DNA of 64,000 bases from Cheilinus undulatus (Eukaryota; Chordata; Actinopteri; Labriformes; Labridae). The stretch is taken from NCBI RefSeq assembly GCF_018320785.1, contig NC_054881.1:18848275-18912274 (forward strand), in the 5' to 3' direction. Positions 46,101 to 58,900 of this stretch are shown here, piece after piece (positions within the stretch are counted from its first letter, which is position 1; each line of letters begins with the position of its first letter). The translations under genes and the position numbers were made by a program. The notes beneath the pieces were generated by a model. It did no database searches and was not told the DNA's origin. It saw only the letters and a program-made list of their open reading frames with translations.

Positions 46101-46900
46101 GGCAGCCTCAGTGAATAACTTGAGTTTTAATGGTTGCAAGATTTTGATTTTGTGGATTAAACATTTAAACTTTTCTTTAAAATATACCAAGTGTAACCAT
46201 TAACATCATTCTTGGGGTTTCTTCTGGCTAACATGAGGAAATTCTATTTTTTATGTAGTTAAATGACTACATAGACTTTCAATCTATACCCAGATACTGA
46301 CATCATGTTACAGCAAAATAAGCAATATTCCTGCAGCAGCAGCAATCATTACAGTGATTAACTTGTGAAATGCTACAAAATTGCAGTATTTTGTTCTCTG
46401 TCATCATTCTAGGTATTCTTAGGGGAACATAATACCGTATGTAAACAAGAAGGTGCTGAGGTCCTTTGTGTTCTGTTATAAAACAGGAGAATTTGGTATG
46501 TAATCGTTTCCAATCCTTCTTAATGAGGATCAAGGGTCGTTGTGAGGGATTCAGGAGCTCAAGACTCTCTGAAAACACTGCTGGTTCTCACAACTGAGCA
46601 GAGCCTAGGACGGAAAGGTCTGCTGACTGTACAGCTCTGTGAGTTACATGAATGTTTGAAGTCAGGGCATTTAGAAATGTGGAAATGTTTCCCTGTGAAA
46701 GCTGGGGAGCAATCATAGCCGTGCAGTTTTTCTGAGCTGTGCAGCATTACATGTTGTCTCTTTACCTTCTCAACAGGAGTGGAGGACCTGGAAAATGAAG
46801 TCTGATTAGAGCCCATTTAAGGTAAATCACAGCGTCTGGTCGGTCATTGCTGAGCAGAAACGAGGAACTATCTCAGCTTCACCGCTGGAGGAAGAACATC
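43165..46900. other. Intergenic, no gene confirmed
   Basis: AT-rich, with the GC island at 44265-44560 and an A-run at 45669-45684. Upstream noncoding exons of the kinase gene may lie here but were not identified. Confidence 0.3.
44265..44560. other. GC-rich island, possible repeat fragment
   Basis: A GC-rich block in AT-rich surroundings, open in more than one frame on both strands. The composition suggests a transferred fragment of a mobile element. No motif identifies it. Confidence 0.3.
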
Positions 46901-46930
46901 CGAGCTTCCCTCTGGTCAAGTTCTCTCTGT

Positions 46931-46960
46931 ATGAAAAATGTCGTTCTCCTCCACCCATGA
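46931..46960 (+). promoter_or_regulatory. Upstream ORF overlapping the kinase start codon
   Basis: An ATG seven bases before the kinase start opens a different frame of nine codons (MKNVVLLHP) and then TGA, overlapping the true start. If the mRNA includes this stretch, the uORF could lower or modulate initiation at 46938. Upstream noncoding exons were not identified. Confidence 0.4.
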
Positions 46961-49900
46961 CAGTATGGGAAGAGGAACCAACACCTCTAAAGCGCCAAAG
47001 GATCATAAAAAGGTAAATATAGTTCTAATAATGATCATGGGACATCCTCTGTTTGAACCACAATTATTTCATTTTTCCCTACAATCAGAGCTATGAATAA
47101 TCATGTGAGAGTAGTTTGCATTATGTAAACATAGGACTGCACAATAAAGCATTTATCAGACAAGATTTACTCATAAATTTACTGTACATGTGAAGGTCTA
47201 AGGGTCTAAAATATCCTGAAACCCATCCAAGACTAACTCAAATATTACAGTTTAGTGATTTAAAGAAACTAGTTTATGTCCTTTATTTGAACTGTTTTTA
47301 TCTTCCCTATGGTGTTATTTAGCTTACGCCAGCTGCTCTGAAAGGAGCCATCCAGCTGGGCATTGGCTATGCTGTTGGAAACCTGAGCTCCAAACCTGAC
47401 AGGGATGTTCTCATGCAGGACTTCTCTGTGGTCGAGAGTGTTTTCCTGCCCAGGTAGGCTTCTTTCTACACTTTTTGTTGGTTGACATGCTGATGTACAT
47501 TATATAATCCATTTTTGAAAATGTTGAGAATTTTCACCTAAACTCCAAAAATGAAAGCCCTCGTGTCAAAATTAAAAAATTTAAGACTACATAGCAATCT
47601 GCTTTGTTATATACTATAATGATAGGCCAGTTTGTTACCTTGATAGTTTTTTTTTTTTTTTTAGTCTTTCTGATCATTTATTTATTTACTTATTTATCAC
47701 ACAATAATAAATAAACATTTCCACCAAACAGTACAACCATGCATAACAACTGACCCCTGCTGTGCACATAGATAGATACCAAGCAGTCCAGGCTTGTTTA
47801 TTCATCTTAATTTATTTCACTCCTAATATCTATTCAGTAGATTAATTCACATGTACTTTTTCCATTTACATTATTTTAATATATTGTACAGAGCAAATAG
47901 GCCTATTAATAGACAGTAAAACTGGATTGCTAGGTAGGCTTTATCTTGACAGGAGCACTTTTATTTTGAAATGTTTAATTTTCTCATTGAAACATATGAT
48001 TTTCTTTTTGGAAGTTAAAGGAATAAAAAAATGGACATTTTTGTCCTTTTATTCTGTTTTCCCTTTTTAACATTTTTGTGACTGAGAAAAAAAATGGAAA
48101 ACAACTTAGGTTTTTTTTTTTTTTTTTTTTCATTTTTTTCCATTTTTTATTTAAGATTAGGCTTGTTTCAACCAGGAAATGGAACTGCCCGAAAATGCAC
48201 TGGCCTTTCAGGGACTGAGGTTTGCATTTTAAATGAAAATAAAGAGTCAAGAGTGAATGACGTAACTTTAACATAGAGTTTAATCGTTCAAAAAGTCTCT
48301 GGGGAGGATTCCTGGAAGGCACAAGCTTGGGGTTACATGACTTGAAATGTTTAAAAATCAGCAGTCAAGTGATAAAAGTCAAGTCCACTTCAATTAGACG
48401 TTGATGATATCGTGAATAATTCCACAGGAAAAGGTCTATGCAAACCCCTAGTCCAAGCCCCTCAAAAAGCCCAAACATGTCTTCCTATCAAGCAAGTTCT
48501 AGTTCAGTAGATCCAAAATTTTTCCTCCCATTCTCTCTTTCCTGTATCTCCTCAACTGTCCTATCAATTATGGCAAAAATACCCCAAAAATAATGTTATA
48601 AAGGAATGTTTTTGTAGAAGAAAAACTGCACCAATAGTGTGCATAAGTTTTAATTTCATAAGTTCCATCTGGTCTACAGACGTTTTAAAATAGTGGTGAG
48701 TTTGAGTCATGATGCTCTGAGAGCTGATGAAGCGCTGTTGGCTATTTGGGTGTCTGTATTTCAGATTCGAGTGTCCTTTCGTTTTCTGGCTTTGCTTCCT
48801 GAGGAAATGATGCTTCAAAATATCTTGTTCCCTTGCTATGAATGTTTTTAGCTAAATGGAGATGTTAATATTAGTCTTTACCTGGGGCCTCCAAAATGTA
48901 ATTTAGTGCAAATTTAGCCAGGCAGTAAAGATTTTAAAGTTTAAAAAAAAATCCAGTTTGAGTTGAATTAACACAAGAAACTGGCTTTTTTAAAATGTCA
49001 TTAAAAAATGTTCATACAGAGGGAGGAGCTCAGAGCACAGACAGCTCCCACTGCGCTTTGCTCTCCTGCGCTTTCACAGTGCCGTAACGCAATGTGAATT
49101 TACAGACCATCAATATTGCACTCTTTCTGAATCAACATGAATATCTTCAGTGATGTTGGAGCTTTGTTATGGTGCTGTTGAGGAAATGCACCCTGAAGGA
49201 AGACATAGCTACATGTGATATGAACAGATAAAAGGAATCCCAAGCAACCGTTACCATACTGAAAGTACTCTGATGTTTTGGTTTTTTGCTTGTTTACTGA
49301 AGAAACTTGGAAACACGAAGGCCCATTATTTCTGCATTTCTTTGTAAAGTACAAAGTAAAAGTTTGGCAATTTGCAGGGTTTTTTTTAAAATTGTTAAGA
49401 GATGAAGATAAGTTATGAACGGAAATGTACAGCTGGGTTACTTACTGTTAAGTAGTAAACCACAAATTTCAGCAATATTCTGTTTCCTCTGTGAATGATT
49501 TCACTCAGCATAACAGGAAAAGTACAAATGTTTCTAAAGAAAGACAGGTGGAGGTTTTCTGTTCGTGTTCCCAAGGCTGTGAGCTAAACTAGTGAAACAT
49601 GATGTGGACATGATTAATTGATTGTTTTCACGTCCACATCATGTTTCACGTACTTCCCCCTGTAAAAATGTCATCTGTGGTTGAGGATAATGCAATAAAT
49701 CAGCCATATTTCCACAGATATGCACTAATAGTTCTCTTATTCTACAATATTGTCTTCTTTGTTTTCCAGTGAGGGCAGCAACCAAACTCCAGCTCACCAC
49801 TACCCAGATTTCCGTCTAAAAACCTACGCCCCGCTGGCCTTTCGTTACTTCAGAGAGCTCTTTGGCATAAAACCAGACGACTACCTGGTAAAGTTAGCCA

Positions 49901-52900
49901 TCATTCTGATGCTGCATAACGTGACATGAGTTCCTGTGGATTTGATTGCCTCACCAGCTTTTGCTAATTCTGTTGCGTCACTCTGTGTTTCAGTACTCTA
50001 TCTGCAACGAGCCTCTGATCGAGCTGTCCAACCCCGGAGCCAGCAGTTCCTGGTTCTACCTCACCAGCGACGACGAGTTTATCATTAAAACCGTGCAGCA
50101 CAAAGAGGCTGAGTTCCTGCAGAAGCTGCTCCCTGGTTACTACATGGTGAGCTCTACCACAAAAACAAACTCCTACCATGCAAACATGCACATAAAAGGG
50201 TGTAAAAAACTGCTTTGAAAGCTGAAACTTGGGACAAAAATATGCTCTGTTGGTAGTAAACAGACTCAGTCATATACTTAGTATAGCTCACCAAATATTT
50301 TTTATTTCCCTAGTACTTGGTAACTACATTTCAGCATTCATTTACCAAAATTATACTTGTTGCAGCTCTTATAACACATAGCATGAATAAAAGAAATAAA
50401 TAGAAGTTAGCCATTTGAATTCGCTACATATAGCTGCCTTTTTTTGTATCATATTTGATTTTTTTTATTTATCAGATTATATAAAAAGGGTTTTTAAGGA
50501 ATTTATTGATCATGTTTATTAGTCAGAGGTCTCACAAAATTGTGTATCAAATATAATAAAATTGGCTTTAAAGGGTTAAGGATTTTTTTCAAGTCATCAG
50601 TTTTTATACCTGCTTAAATCTCCCTTAACAGCTATGGTTATATTTTAATTTAATTAATTTTATGTTTTCATTTTAAAACCCCAATCCCAAAATTTTGGGA
50701 TTGTATCAGATGTAGAAATATTTGCTCATTTTGAATTTGATGGCAGCAACACATCCAAAAAAAAGTAGGGACAGGGCAACAGGCTTGGAAAGTAAGTGTT
50801 ACTGATGAAACACATAAAGCATTTTGCAACTAATTAGGTTAATTAACAGGTCAGTAACATGACTGAGAGTCTCTCAGAAGTAAAGATGGGTAAAGATTCA
50901 ACAATCTCACTCTTACAGCCATGTTCATCCCTTCAGATGTTTACAGTTATTTGATAGATTTATTGGTACCTGTCAGTTATTCTGTTTTGATATGCAAACA
51001 AGCAAAGAAATGCTTAAAAAGCAGCTTTTATCTAACTGATTTTATCTGAATTCAATCTATATCCTTTAACTGCAGAATCTGAACCAAAACCCAAGGACGT
51101 TGCTACCAAAGTTCTACGGTCTTTACTGCATCCAGTGTGGCAGCACCACCGTCCGGGTGGTGGTTATGAACAATGTGCTGCCACGTGCAATGAAGATGCA
51201 CTACAAGTACGACCTGAAGGGGTCATCGTACAAACGCCGAGCTTCACGTAAAGAAAGGTCCAAACCTTTTCCTACCTTCAAAGACCTGGACTTCCAGGAG
51301 ATGCATGAAGGCCTGCACTTTGACCATGACACCTACACTGCTCTGATAAAGACCCTGCAGAGAGACTGTCGGGTAGGTTTCACATGAGGCAGAACTGCTA
51401 AAATACTGTGTTTAAAAATGTTTCATAAATAAGATTAATGTATGGATGCTTTTTATATTTTAGTCAGTTTGGACGTTAAGCTACTACTAGTTAAAATGAG
51501 CCATTTGTCTCCCTGGTACAACTGAACAATGACACAACACAAATAACAGTTTAAATAGTTTCAATGTAGGTTTTAGTGTGGACTTCAACCATAACCTAAG
51601 ACAGAGCTTAAGCATAGCTGGGGCAGCAGGCTGCAGTGTTACTGTAAAGTTGCTGTTGCTATATTAACAGTAATTTTGACCTCCCAAATGGCTTCACCTT
51701 TTCAGAAATTTCAACTTGCAGCTGGTGAATAATTCTCTTGTTGGAAACAGCTAGGGCTGCAAGCTGCACTAAAGGGCCCTCACACCCCACCGCACGTCAG
51801 GGTGTGTGGCAACTGCAGATGTATGGAAATAATTGGGTGTTTAGCAATCAGCTGTGCACTTTGCACTTTGTATATGAGGTAGTACTCCCTGTCAACAGTA
51901 GGTGGCATTATTACAGAAGAAGATGCTGATAGAGGTCGGGCTCATCAGCACAGGACTGATGTATTGTATTGTATGAAATGGAAAGATAATGGGACATATT
52001 ATGTAAAAGTTGCTACTGGCGCCTTACAGTAGGTGGCCCTGAAGCAAAATGATTAATTTGGCATTTACATGTGTAGAGGGCCAGACCATAATCATACTTG
52101 TGAATTTTTAAGCAAATCAGAGGTTTCACATCAGAATTAGGCAAACTTCCTGTCAAATTGGCAAAATATCAAAATGCTTGCCATCAGCAGTAGGGAATCT
52201 TTGATAAGATATCATTGTTGTGGACAAATATTGAGTTGTAATCAAAATCTAAGTTTGATATACTCAAATCAATAATCGTAATAAAGAAATGGCCCAGTTG
52301 TGTCCTTTCCTGTGCCCATAGGTGGCACTATGGCGAAATGATAAAAATGAACCTTTGAATATGTAGAAGGGCAGACCTTCATCATACATATGAAATTTGA
52401 AGTACATTAAATCTCTCAGGTAAGGCACCTTTCTGTGAAACTGGCGAAATGCTCACCATTGCCAGTAGGGTGTTTATTAATAAAACATGTCCATGTTGTG
52501 GATAATTACTGAGGACTTCAGCTGAAAAATCTGAGTTTGATAGGTTCAGCAATGTAAGAAGAGAAAACAAATTACCTATTTGTGTCACTTCCTGTTGCCA
52601 GTCGGGGGCGCCATGATGATATGTTTGCAACCTGGCTGGTTCAGTACAATACTGTTGTCTTTCCAGATACTGCAGAAAATCAAGCATCTAACAAAATGTT
52701 TGAGAAAATCTTGTTTCTTCTGCCCATCAATATAACCAAAAGATTTTGAATACAAAGAAAAAATGCTGCTTATTTTCACAAGAAAAGTCAAACCAATTAC
52801 CTACAGTTAGCCCTGTTGATTTTTTTTCACTCTCCAATAAATCGTGTACTAAAACCAGCTCATCATCACCACCTCGCCGCCCTTTACATTATACAACAAT

Positions 52901-55900
52901 GACAGCATGTTTCTATAACACACGTTCACCTCGCTGAGCCTGGAGCAGTTACGATGACCTCATTAGCGCCTGCCTGTTATTTCATCTGACTGAAACAACA
53001 GTGGCCTCTTGATGGAGGATTAAAAGTGAAGCACCTGACTCATATGATCAGGCTCAGAGACCAGACTCTAGAGCACAAACTGGTCTATCAGAGAGCAGTG
53101 TTCTCCCGCTTTGCCTCAGAGTAATTCCTCTGTTTTTGTGTTAGGTAACGTAGTGGAAATTAAAGGCCGTCTTTGTTTACACAGGTTGTTTGGTCAGCAG
53201 GATTGGGACTTTTTAAGAAATGTACTTTGGTTTTTAGATCCTTTCTTGGCCTCTTTATGTGACAAAACTATAGCTGCTTTAAGAAAACATGACTGTGGAT
53301 GGCTAAAACTAGAATGTTTTCCATCTTTACCAAAGTCTTTTTTTAATCGTATTAGTAAGATACTAAACTGAAATAAGAAAATGCATAAGGAATGTCAGGA
53401 TTGTTTTTCTATTCACTGTATACTGTATTAACTTTGCAAAGCAGATGGATTTGCCCGTTTCCATGTTTTAACTTAAACAAGGCAGCAACGCTTAAAATAC
53501 CAAACTAGAAGCCTTGAAAACCTCATCCACAAACTAAAGACCAGGAGTTCCCAAACTGTACCCTCCATTAAACTCTAACAGGGACCCTAATCTTGCAACA
53601 TTTCTTGAATTCTTTGTACATTATGATGGCAAAAATCACAAATTAAGGACAATTCTCTTCGTGGTGTGTTTGTTTGCTTGCATGGGCTGCAGACGATTAA
53701 AGTGTACTGTGTTTGAGTAAGATACCAGTAATAAAAAATTTGCATATTGAAAATACACAACCACTAACTGCAGCATACTTCAGAATCCAGAAGTGTGAAA
53801 TAATTACTGGAATAAGGTAAAGGCTTTTGGTCCATTTGGGAAAAATACACACATATATGCAATTCACTCAGATTACAGCAGATGGAGCAGTAATGCCCTA
53901 GAAGGACAATACGCAGTGTAAAGATGAATTCAGTCACTCACACATTTTAGCAACAAGATACAATTTTAACAACATCCTCTACTTGTAAAACAGATGGTAA
54001 GATTTTGATTAAAATTCACTTAAATGTAAACTATGTAATTGATGGTCATTCGTAGCTTCTTCTTAAAATTGATTTATAATATTAGCTTTTTGTGTCCCTT
54101 CCCAGGTCCTGGAGAGTTTTAAGATCATGGACTACAGTCTCCTGTTAGGTATTCACGTGTTGAACAGGAAGCCTTTGAGCAGAGGAAGCCGCTGTGACAG
54201 CAGGAAAGGGCAGAAAGTCCTCTACTCCACCGCCCTCGAGTCCATCCAGGGGAACACAAAGGGTCCCGACCCTGTGGCTGACGATGAAACGTGAGAGGAG
54301 TTTTTTAGACTACATTTTTATCAGTGGAAGAATACAGCTTATTTTTGTCTTTCTGGTCTCTTCCTGTTTGTTGGAGCATTCTTCCCCTTTTTTTCTGTCC
54401 TCTTGCACAAACTGATTTCCATTTGTCGAAATTTTGTCCTGTGTTGTTAAATTACATTATGAAATCAGAATGACTAAAATGTAAACACTGGTTTTAAAAA
54501 GGCCTATACTGCTTGTGGGAGAGCTTCAACTATCTTTCTGTAATTAAAGACGGTATAACTGAATTTTAAAATCATTTTTTCAGATTTGGAGGGATTCCTG
54601 CCAAACATAAAGATGAGAATCTTCTCATCTTTTTAGGAATCATCGACATCCTTCAGTCCTACCGGTAAGCTCAGCGTCAAAATAACACACCTTTTTGTGT
54701 TCATCTTTATTGTTAACGAAACACTTATTTCCTAAGATGGGGTGCTTTAGAAATGTTTCAAATCAGTGTTCAGTATTAAAGGTATAGATGGAAATTTTGC
54801 ACTGAAATGTCTACATTAAAGTAAAAATTTGACTACACTTATGTTATTTATCTTATTGAATATTCACATTACATAATTTCCTTTGACAGTTTTTAAACCC
54901 AGGGAAATCTTTGATTTTTCTACACTTCAATTATTTAGCAGATACCTTAGTCCAAAATGACATACATCTACCCCTGATCTCCAACACCCAAGTCCGTGAT
55001 ATAAGCCACTCATCTATCCAGTGGTGTCCTGATAGGTTGTGTCCCATCTGCCATGACATACAAATGTTTATCCTTGCCATGTAAAAAACAGATGTTATGT
55101 CAGACAGCTGCATATGGCCATAGTCAGTTTTACCATTTGGCAAAGGTAGGCAACTGCCTGAGGCCTCATGATCCAAGGGGCCTCAAGATATAGTGATATA
55201 GTTATGCACATTTTAAATGAGTTACACTATATGGACAAAAGTATTCAGCCATCTGGTCATTAGGGGCTGTAATGATATTGTATTCAAATACATGTGGAGT
55301 TGTTCATCGAGTTGTTACCCTTCTTGCAACTAGAACAACTTCCACTCTTCTTGGAAGGCTTTCCACAAGATTTTGAAGTGTTTTTGTGAGATGTGTCCAT
55401 TCATTCTGTAGAGCATTCATGAGGTCAGGCACTGATGTTGGACAAAAAGGTGCTCAATGAGGTTGAGGTTTAAGGCTCTGTGTGGGCCAGTCAAGTTCTT
55501 CCACACCATAGTCATCAACGCATGTCTTTATAGTCCTTGCTTTGTGCACTGGGACACAGTCATGTTGGAATAGAAAAAGTCCTACCTAAAGTGTTGCCAC
55601 AAAGTTGGAATCATAGCATTTCCCAAAAATGCCTTGGAACTCTGAAGCATTAAGACTTTTCTAAACTGGATATAAGGGGCCTAGCCCAAACCCTGGCTAA
55701 CAGCCCCATACCATTATCCCTTCTCCACCAAACTTCACAGTAGGCACAGTGCAGTCAGGTGATGGTCTCCCAGCATCCGCCATCCCAGACTTGCCCATCT
55801 GACTACCAAAGAGAGAAGCGTGTTTCATCACTCCGCAGAACACGTTTCCACTGCTCCACAGTCCAGTGCCAGTGTGCTTTACACCACTACATCTGAGGCT

Positions 55901-58900
55901 TGGTGGACTTGGTGATGTGAGGCTTGTATGCCGCTGTTTGGCCATGGAAACCCATTCCATGAAGCTTTTGACACACAGTTTTTGTTCTTACATTAATGCA
56001 AGTTGAAGTTCAGAACTCCAGCTACAGAGTCAGCAGAGCATTGGTGGCTTTTACGCATCATTCACCTTGGCAGTGCTTGACCCTGCTCTGTGGTTTTACG
56101 TGGTCTTCTGCTTTGTGGTTGAGTTGCTGTTGTTCCTAAATGCTTCCACTTTCTATAAAATTTCTTACAGTTGACTGTAGAATATCCAGACCATCTTATT
56201 GCAAAGATGGCATCCTTCACAGTGCCATGCTTGAAGTCACTGAGCTCTAGGCTGATTTTACTCACCTGTAGCAACAGGTCTGATTGAAACAACTGAATTC
56301 AATATTTAACAGGTGTGGCCAAATACTTTTGTTCATACATAAAGTGTGTATTTTATAACTGCGCCAACTGATAAAGATATCTAGTAGTGTATGTGGTTGT
56401 TACTGTATCAGACTCAAGGATTTGGTCAGTGAGATGTATTTTTAATTGTTATTTTCAGGTTTATTAAGAAGGTTGAACACTCCTGGAAAGCTCTGGTGCA
56501 TGATGGGGTGAGTAACTGCATATCCTCTTTGTCTGCAGGCCTACATTTGTATCATATTCATACATATCTGACAGTTTTTTCTTTTTCAGGACACTGTTTC
56601 AGTCCACAGACCGAGTTTCTACGCCGACAGATTTCTGAATTTCATGGGCTCAACTGTGTTTAAAAAGATTCATCGTAAGTCATCACAGAATCATAAATAA
56701 CAGGATTCTGCCGGTCATATATTTTACATTTTAACATGATTTCTTTGTGTTTGGAAGCTATAAGAGGGGCATCTTCAAAAAGGAAGAGGACGTCTTTCTA
56801 TGCAGTGAGGTCAGCATCTCAGGAGTTGTTGACCACACGGAGGGAGGAGAAGAAGGAGGAGAAGAAGGCGCAGAGCATGGACAACCTGGATGGAAAATGT
56901 ATGACTAAAACGTCTACTTAAACAATGCAGAGACAAGAGGAAATATAAGTTTCTGATACTGGATCTTCTCTTTGCAACAGTTTACACTTCCTCCAAGCAA
57001 CCAGATCTGCTGCCGAGACCGACTGTGTCTTTTGAGTCTGACAAAAATGATGAAGAGGATCTGGACAACAGGTAATTAATGTAGGAATCACAACAGGATT
57101 TACATGTCAATATCATCAGGATACTTTTAAGATTTTGTATTTAGTTAAATTTAATTATTTTAATATACAGCAGTATATTACCCTCTTATACCGCGAATGA
57201 TAATCCAAAAGAAAGTGTTTAAGTGTTTTGACCTTGACGATTACACTTTTTAAACATTTAAACTCAGCACCATCTAGTGGATTGAAACGTGCATTGCATT
57301 TATCAATGCAGTGTAAAGTGCTTAAGTGGAATTGCAGTATTGGATTGATAATTTAGATCTTCACATCCATCTTTTGCCACATATGTTAATTAGAAGTCAC
57401 AAGATGTTAGGTAGAAAAAAGATATTAGTTCTCTGCTGTCAATTTTGTATGTGAAATAGTTAAAGGTCACATATTTTACCACTTTAAGACAAGTTTATAT
57501 TGGTCTCAGAGGTCCCCGAAACATGCCTGTGAAGTTTGTTGCTGAAAAAACACTTCCGTATTGGATTTTTGCATGTATAAAAACCCCTCTGTTTCAGCCC
57601 TGCTCAGACTGAGCTGTTTCTGTCTGACTCCGCCCCTCTCTGGAAATGGATGTGGCTAAAAGGATGTGACTCTCCTGATCCTCATCTCAGCTGCCAGCTG
57701 AGGCAGTGTGAATGGATTTTTTCTGATTCTTGGGGGGATTGTGGACTGGTCAGGGGCACATATTTTTGCTAGAAAAGTGTATTTTTGCATGTCACACATA
57801 TAATGCATGTAGGGTCAAAGTGATTTAATTGGAGGCCAGAAGGAATCAAGTATCCACATAATCATTATAATACCCATTCATTTATCTTTTATCCCAGTGA
57901 AGACCGACGAGCCTCCAGTTCAACGATCGCTCTGGACCATCCTCTGCCGTCCCTCAATATAAGCCAATCAGACTCTGAGCTGGACGACTACTTGGTATGA
58001 GTTTGTTTACTACATGAAATTGTATTTTTTTTTTTGTCTAATACATGGTGTTAAAGGATAATGTTGATGATGCTCTGCAGTTTTCCTATGCACCATAATT
58101 CCTTGAAATGCCTAGAGCAGTTCCTACATGGCTCATATGCCCACTCTGGGCTTTATTTACTGGAAAATGCAATACCACAAAGTGGTGAACAATCATTTAT
58201 ACCCTTTTTTATTTATTTTAATGAGTCTTAAAATTTTGATCAAATGTTTTGTCTTGCATTCAAGAGGTAAAAATTTTTTTTTGGTTGTAATTGAATTTTC
58301 ATTAAATAGACCCAATCACTGTAATCTTGGATAAAATGATTAAAATAACTGCAATTACCATGAGCATACATAGGAGATAAATTACCCTATGCAAAATCAA
58401 CAAATTGACTGTTTTAACTTAATCTACATTCTTAAATTCTGCAGATTACATTGAAAGAATTAAAATGTCTTCAAAGTTACATGTCAACAGTTTCTTAAAA
58501 TCAGTGGTTCTCAACTGGTGGGTCAGGACCCTAAAGATGGTCGTGGAGTGGTTTTCAGTGGGACGCAATTAGTGGATTTTTACCAATTTATCCATATTTT
58601 AAAATTAATCTTAGATGATACCACTATCAAAACAGATATATTACTGTTTTTCAGGCCTAAAATGTCAGTCCCCAGAACACACTTAAAGTTTAACCCTTGA
58701 GACCCCAAGTCAATTTTTGCTTTTTGTCTTCTGTATCTAAAAATGCATGTAGAATCTCAACCTTTTTAAGCACCATCAAGTTATAGACATGTGTTTTTAG
58801 GACAGCCTGGACTATCAGAAAACGTGTGCTGCTAGGATGTCAGATGAATCTATCAAAAGTTATAGGGCCAGAAATAGCAAGTAAAAGAACAAAACAGAAA

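Noticed and set aside
40677-46300. A gamma-crystallin gene
   Set aside because: The first exon layout fits, but no exon with the FYEDRNFQG-type Greek-key pattern was found downstream.
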